DNA of 64,000 nt from contig JAQFVV010012398.1 in assembly GCA_028023455.1 (NCBI GenBank), forward strand, positions 11,895,160 through 11,959,159, given 5' to 3'. The position numbers and the translations under genes are program-made. Origin of the DNA: Epiperipatus broadwayi. Taxonomy: Eukaryota > Onychophora > Udeonychophora > Euonychophora > Peripatidae. Below the pieces are notes generated by a model, which was given only the letters and a program-made list of their open reading frames with translations, searched no databases and was not told the DNA's origin. Position 1 is the first letter of the stretch. Each line of letters opens with the position of its first letter. Positions 61,780 through 64,000 of this stretch are shown here, piece after piece.

Positions 61780-62290
61780 GCAGGAGGGTAAATCAAAATT
61801 ATCTGCATTCTGGCTGTAGTTTTTAATATAATAACTCTTTGTGAAATTTATATAACGTTAGATTTCTATCTGTAACTGCGAGCACTAATGATTTATTAGA
61901 AAAGAATTTTTTAAAAGATTCATATAACTTGTTTGGTATTGTGTTAATAAACTGGATGTTGATTTCTTGAATTTCTTCTTCTGTCCAATTATCTTCAGTT
62001 TGTTCTGCTAAATGATTAGGTGTCTCGTCTTCATTTTCTAAACTTAGTCAAAAATGTTGATTGAATTGGCTCTCCTAAATCTGCCTATTTGTCCTTCCCC
62101 TCCGTTTTTTTTTTTTTTTTTCTCTTGCTGTGTAATATTTTCTAATATTGCTTTTTGTGGTTTTATTGCAGCAATATTTTCATAAGATTTTTTTTTCCTA
62201 ACAGGCTTCTGCAACTGATTTGACATCTGTATTGTTATTTCTTTTACTAACAACGCAATTGTTATCTGCAGACACCATTTCAACTAGATG
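61780..62290 (-). pseudogene. Coding-like remnant of unknown family
   Basis: On the minus strand, an open frame from 62283 to 62044 (IQMSNQLQKPVRKKKSYENI, a lysine-rich stretch, GQIGRFRRANSINIFD) continues after a single frame change at about 62040. The continuation is ENEDETPNHLAEQTEDNWTE, then IQFINTIPNKLYESFKKFF and VLAVTDRNLTLYKFHKELLY, to about 61830. Its composition is unlike translated AT-rich noise: charged and hydrophobic residues alternate and the frame is clean. It could be the N-terminal part of a LINE or other element. No catalytic motif is visible, so no function is assigned. Confidence 0.35.
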
Positions 62291-62461
62291 ACTAGATTTT
62301 CTTAGGGCAAAATAATAATAAAAAAACATACTTGGTTAACAGCGTCTTTTCTTATAATCCAGAAATAGATTATAATTTTTCAAAATTATAAGATTTTTAA
62401 ACTACTAATTAGATTCTGTTTGCCTTTAATGAAGCACATTCACGAGCTTTTGTAAGTTTTA

Positions 62462-62543
62462 TTCCTCCTCCTCCTTCTTCTTTTTCTTCTTCTTCTTCTC
62501 ACCACCACCACCACCTCCTCCTCCTTTTCCTCCTCCTCCTCCT
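62462..62543. repeat. Compound pyrimidine microsatellite
   Basis: The tract is made of TCC, TTC and ACC triplets, about 80 bp and almost pure pyrimidine on the + strand, so it could form triplex DNA. It ends about 10 bp before the LINE endonuclease fragment. Confidence 0.9.
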
Positions 62544-62550
62544 AAATAAA

Positions 62551-62770
62551 ATAAATTTAATATTAGCTATAAATTCTTACCCAACTATAATCATGGGTGA
62601 TTTTAACATGTCTTATAAGAATTTTACATTAAAATACCTTCATTTGATTAATAAAAATTTCATGAGTGCTGAAGGTTTTTTTCCAACTAACTCCATTTCA
62701 TTCTACACTAAAAAACACTCCTCTCTAATAGACCTTGTATTCTATTCACCAGATCTACATTTCATAATAA
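62551..62770 (+). mobile_element. LINE endonuclease fragment
   Basis: The + strand reads INLILAINSYPTIIMGDFNM near 62551-62613, with the APE endonuclease GDFN catalytic signature, and then SLIDLVFYSPDL near 62725-62760, the S-IDLVF-S block at the end of this domain. The first half of the endonuclease is missing. It faces the reverse transcriptase fragment that begins on the opposite strand. Confidence 0.8.
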
Positions 62771-64000
62771 ATGTTTTTTGGATGGCAAAAAAATGACTAT
62801 ATCATCCATGTATGAAATATGATTGATGGATTGGTTTATGAGGGGTACATATATTCCTGGCAATTTAGATTCTATTTCTAGTAGGAGGGGATTAATATAT
62901 GTGATAAAAAACAGTGAACTAAGGGGAGAGCCTTGTGGTATTGAGTTGTGTGGAGTGAAGTCAGGGGACATTTTGCCATTAAGAGTAATGTGTATTTTTC
63001 TATTGATGAGCAGGTTTGCTAGAACATACATTATAGGTATTGGAATTTTATGTTGACTAAGCACCTGTAGCAGCTTGTCCACAGGCACCGAATCGAATGC
63101 AGCCTGTATGTCTAATTGAATTGCAATAGGTGCTGATTTTCTAGCTTGTCTTACATCCTCTATTAATATTTTACATAACATAAGTGCTTCAGAAGTAGAA
63201 CATCCTTTTCTAGCAAACTGAAACTTAGACAACCCAGGAAGTATTAGGGGGTTGAATTTTGTCTTTTAAAAGAGACTCTATTAGTTTGATGATCAGAGGA
63301 GACATTGAAATAGGGCGTAGATTATCTAGAGGAGAAGGAAGTGTATTTTTTTTTAGAAAAAGGACCAGTGATATTGGATAAAGTTGGTCAATGTTATATA
63401 TTTGTTTTGATAGATAATTTATCATATTGTGTACTATTGGGATAGTAAAGTGGCTAAGATGTGATAATAAAAATTTTGGAATTGCATGTGTACCTGGGTG
63501 TGTATTGTTGGGAAAAGCGTTCAACTTGAGAGCAATTTCATACTTTGTAATGTTATGTTCTTCTGTGGTAAAACCAAAGTGAAATGAAGAAAATTTTGGA
63601 AAAGGAAATTTTTGGAGTCTATATTTGAAGTGGTAATATATTTGCGGAGTCATGTCTTCCCCAGTAATCATTTTTGAATCAAAAATAATAGATGAAGGAG
63701 TTAATTTTTTGGGAGTATAACCTAAAGCCTACCGAATATATCCTTTAGACCAGTTATGGGGATTAGCTAGAAAAATTTTTGCTTTTTTTTAGAGATAATC
63801 AGCCAGTATGAGTTGGGTTTGCTTGTATTCTTGTTTTAAAAACATTATTGATGTAACTGAAGAAGGGTCACATGAAGTATTTTTTAGTTTTAAGTGTATT
63901 GTATCTAACTTATTAACAAGATTAGTGGGAGAACTATTTTTGGAGGTATAATGTCAAATAGTAGAAGAGATTATGTTAATAAATGATAGCCAGGCCTCTA
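62762..64000 (-). mobile_element. LINE reverse transcriptase fragment, runs off the window
   Basis: Minus strand. From the window end: a pre-RT linker (VNKLDTIHLKLKN, FLKQEYKQTQL); TPQIYYHFKYRLQKF at about 63650; RT0-RT1 with LRPISMSPLIIKLIESLL near 63270-63320; then after a frame change FARKGCSTSEALMLCKILIE (63220-63160); IQLDIQAAFDSVPVDKLL near 63070-63125; SIPQGSPLSSLFFITYINPL near 62880-62945; and the catalytic box SYMDDIVIFLPSKKHLL near 62765-62815. YMDD is intact, but two frameshifts or stops lie upstream and the thumb and tail are absent. It is related at protein level to the LINE at 19164. Confidence 0.9.

Noticed and set aside
62551-64000. Twin-priming inversion
   Set aside because: Twin priming leaves the two segments diverging with the upstream segment on the outside; here they converge, so the geometry is wrong.

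Overview
This window looks like gene-poor, transposon-littered DNA from an AT-rich metazoan genome, most likely an invertebrate. G+C is roughly a quarter by eye. I see no intact host gene, no rRNA or tRNA gene, no CRISPR array and no operon-like layout. Nearly every recognisable protein piece belongs to a eukaryotic transposable element: hAT transposases of the GTF2IRD2/ZBED/SCAND3-like type, several families of non-LTR (LINE) reverse transcriptases, and a mariner transposase. All are broken by stops and frameshifts. I cannot name the species from the sequence alone.

Layout. 1-3.8 kb: the 3' part of a hAT element (+), then a second dead hAT (-) that ends at a palindrome. 3.8-9.6 kb: two copies of one RTE-like LINE; the second has its endonuclease segment inverted, the signature of twin priming. 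9.6-16 kb: very AT-rich, C-poor DNA without recognisable genes. 16.1 kb: a perfect 42-bp snap-back palindrome. 18.3-18.8 kb: an inverted pair of tRNA-like sequences. 19.2-23.3 kb: a LINE 3' half with an I-like tail domain, followed by two head-to-tail pieces of another LINE. 28.8-30.0 kb: a 1.2-kb TA-flanked terminal-inverted-repeat element. 38.8-39.3 kb: a 518-bp non-autonomous hAT with an 8-bp target duplication. 40.2-41.8 kb: a LINE 3' end lying between two TTA arrays, one of them 413 bp. 43.3-44.7 and 54.4-56.0 kb: two copies, in opposite orientation, of one pogo/Tigger-like non-autonomous element. 49.2-50.4 kb: a dead mariner. 51.1-52.8 kb: a third hAT pseudogene. 62.5-64.0 kb: LINE endonuclease and reverse transcriptase pieces facing each other at the window end.

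The sequences do not act together as a pathway; the window records repeated insertion and decay. I did not find a convincing new biological system. The observations most worth a second look are the group of near-perfect snap-back palindromes, the pogo-like pair with conserved internal motifs, the LINE bracketed by TTA arrays, and a 60-bp block shared by two unrelated contexts.
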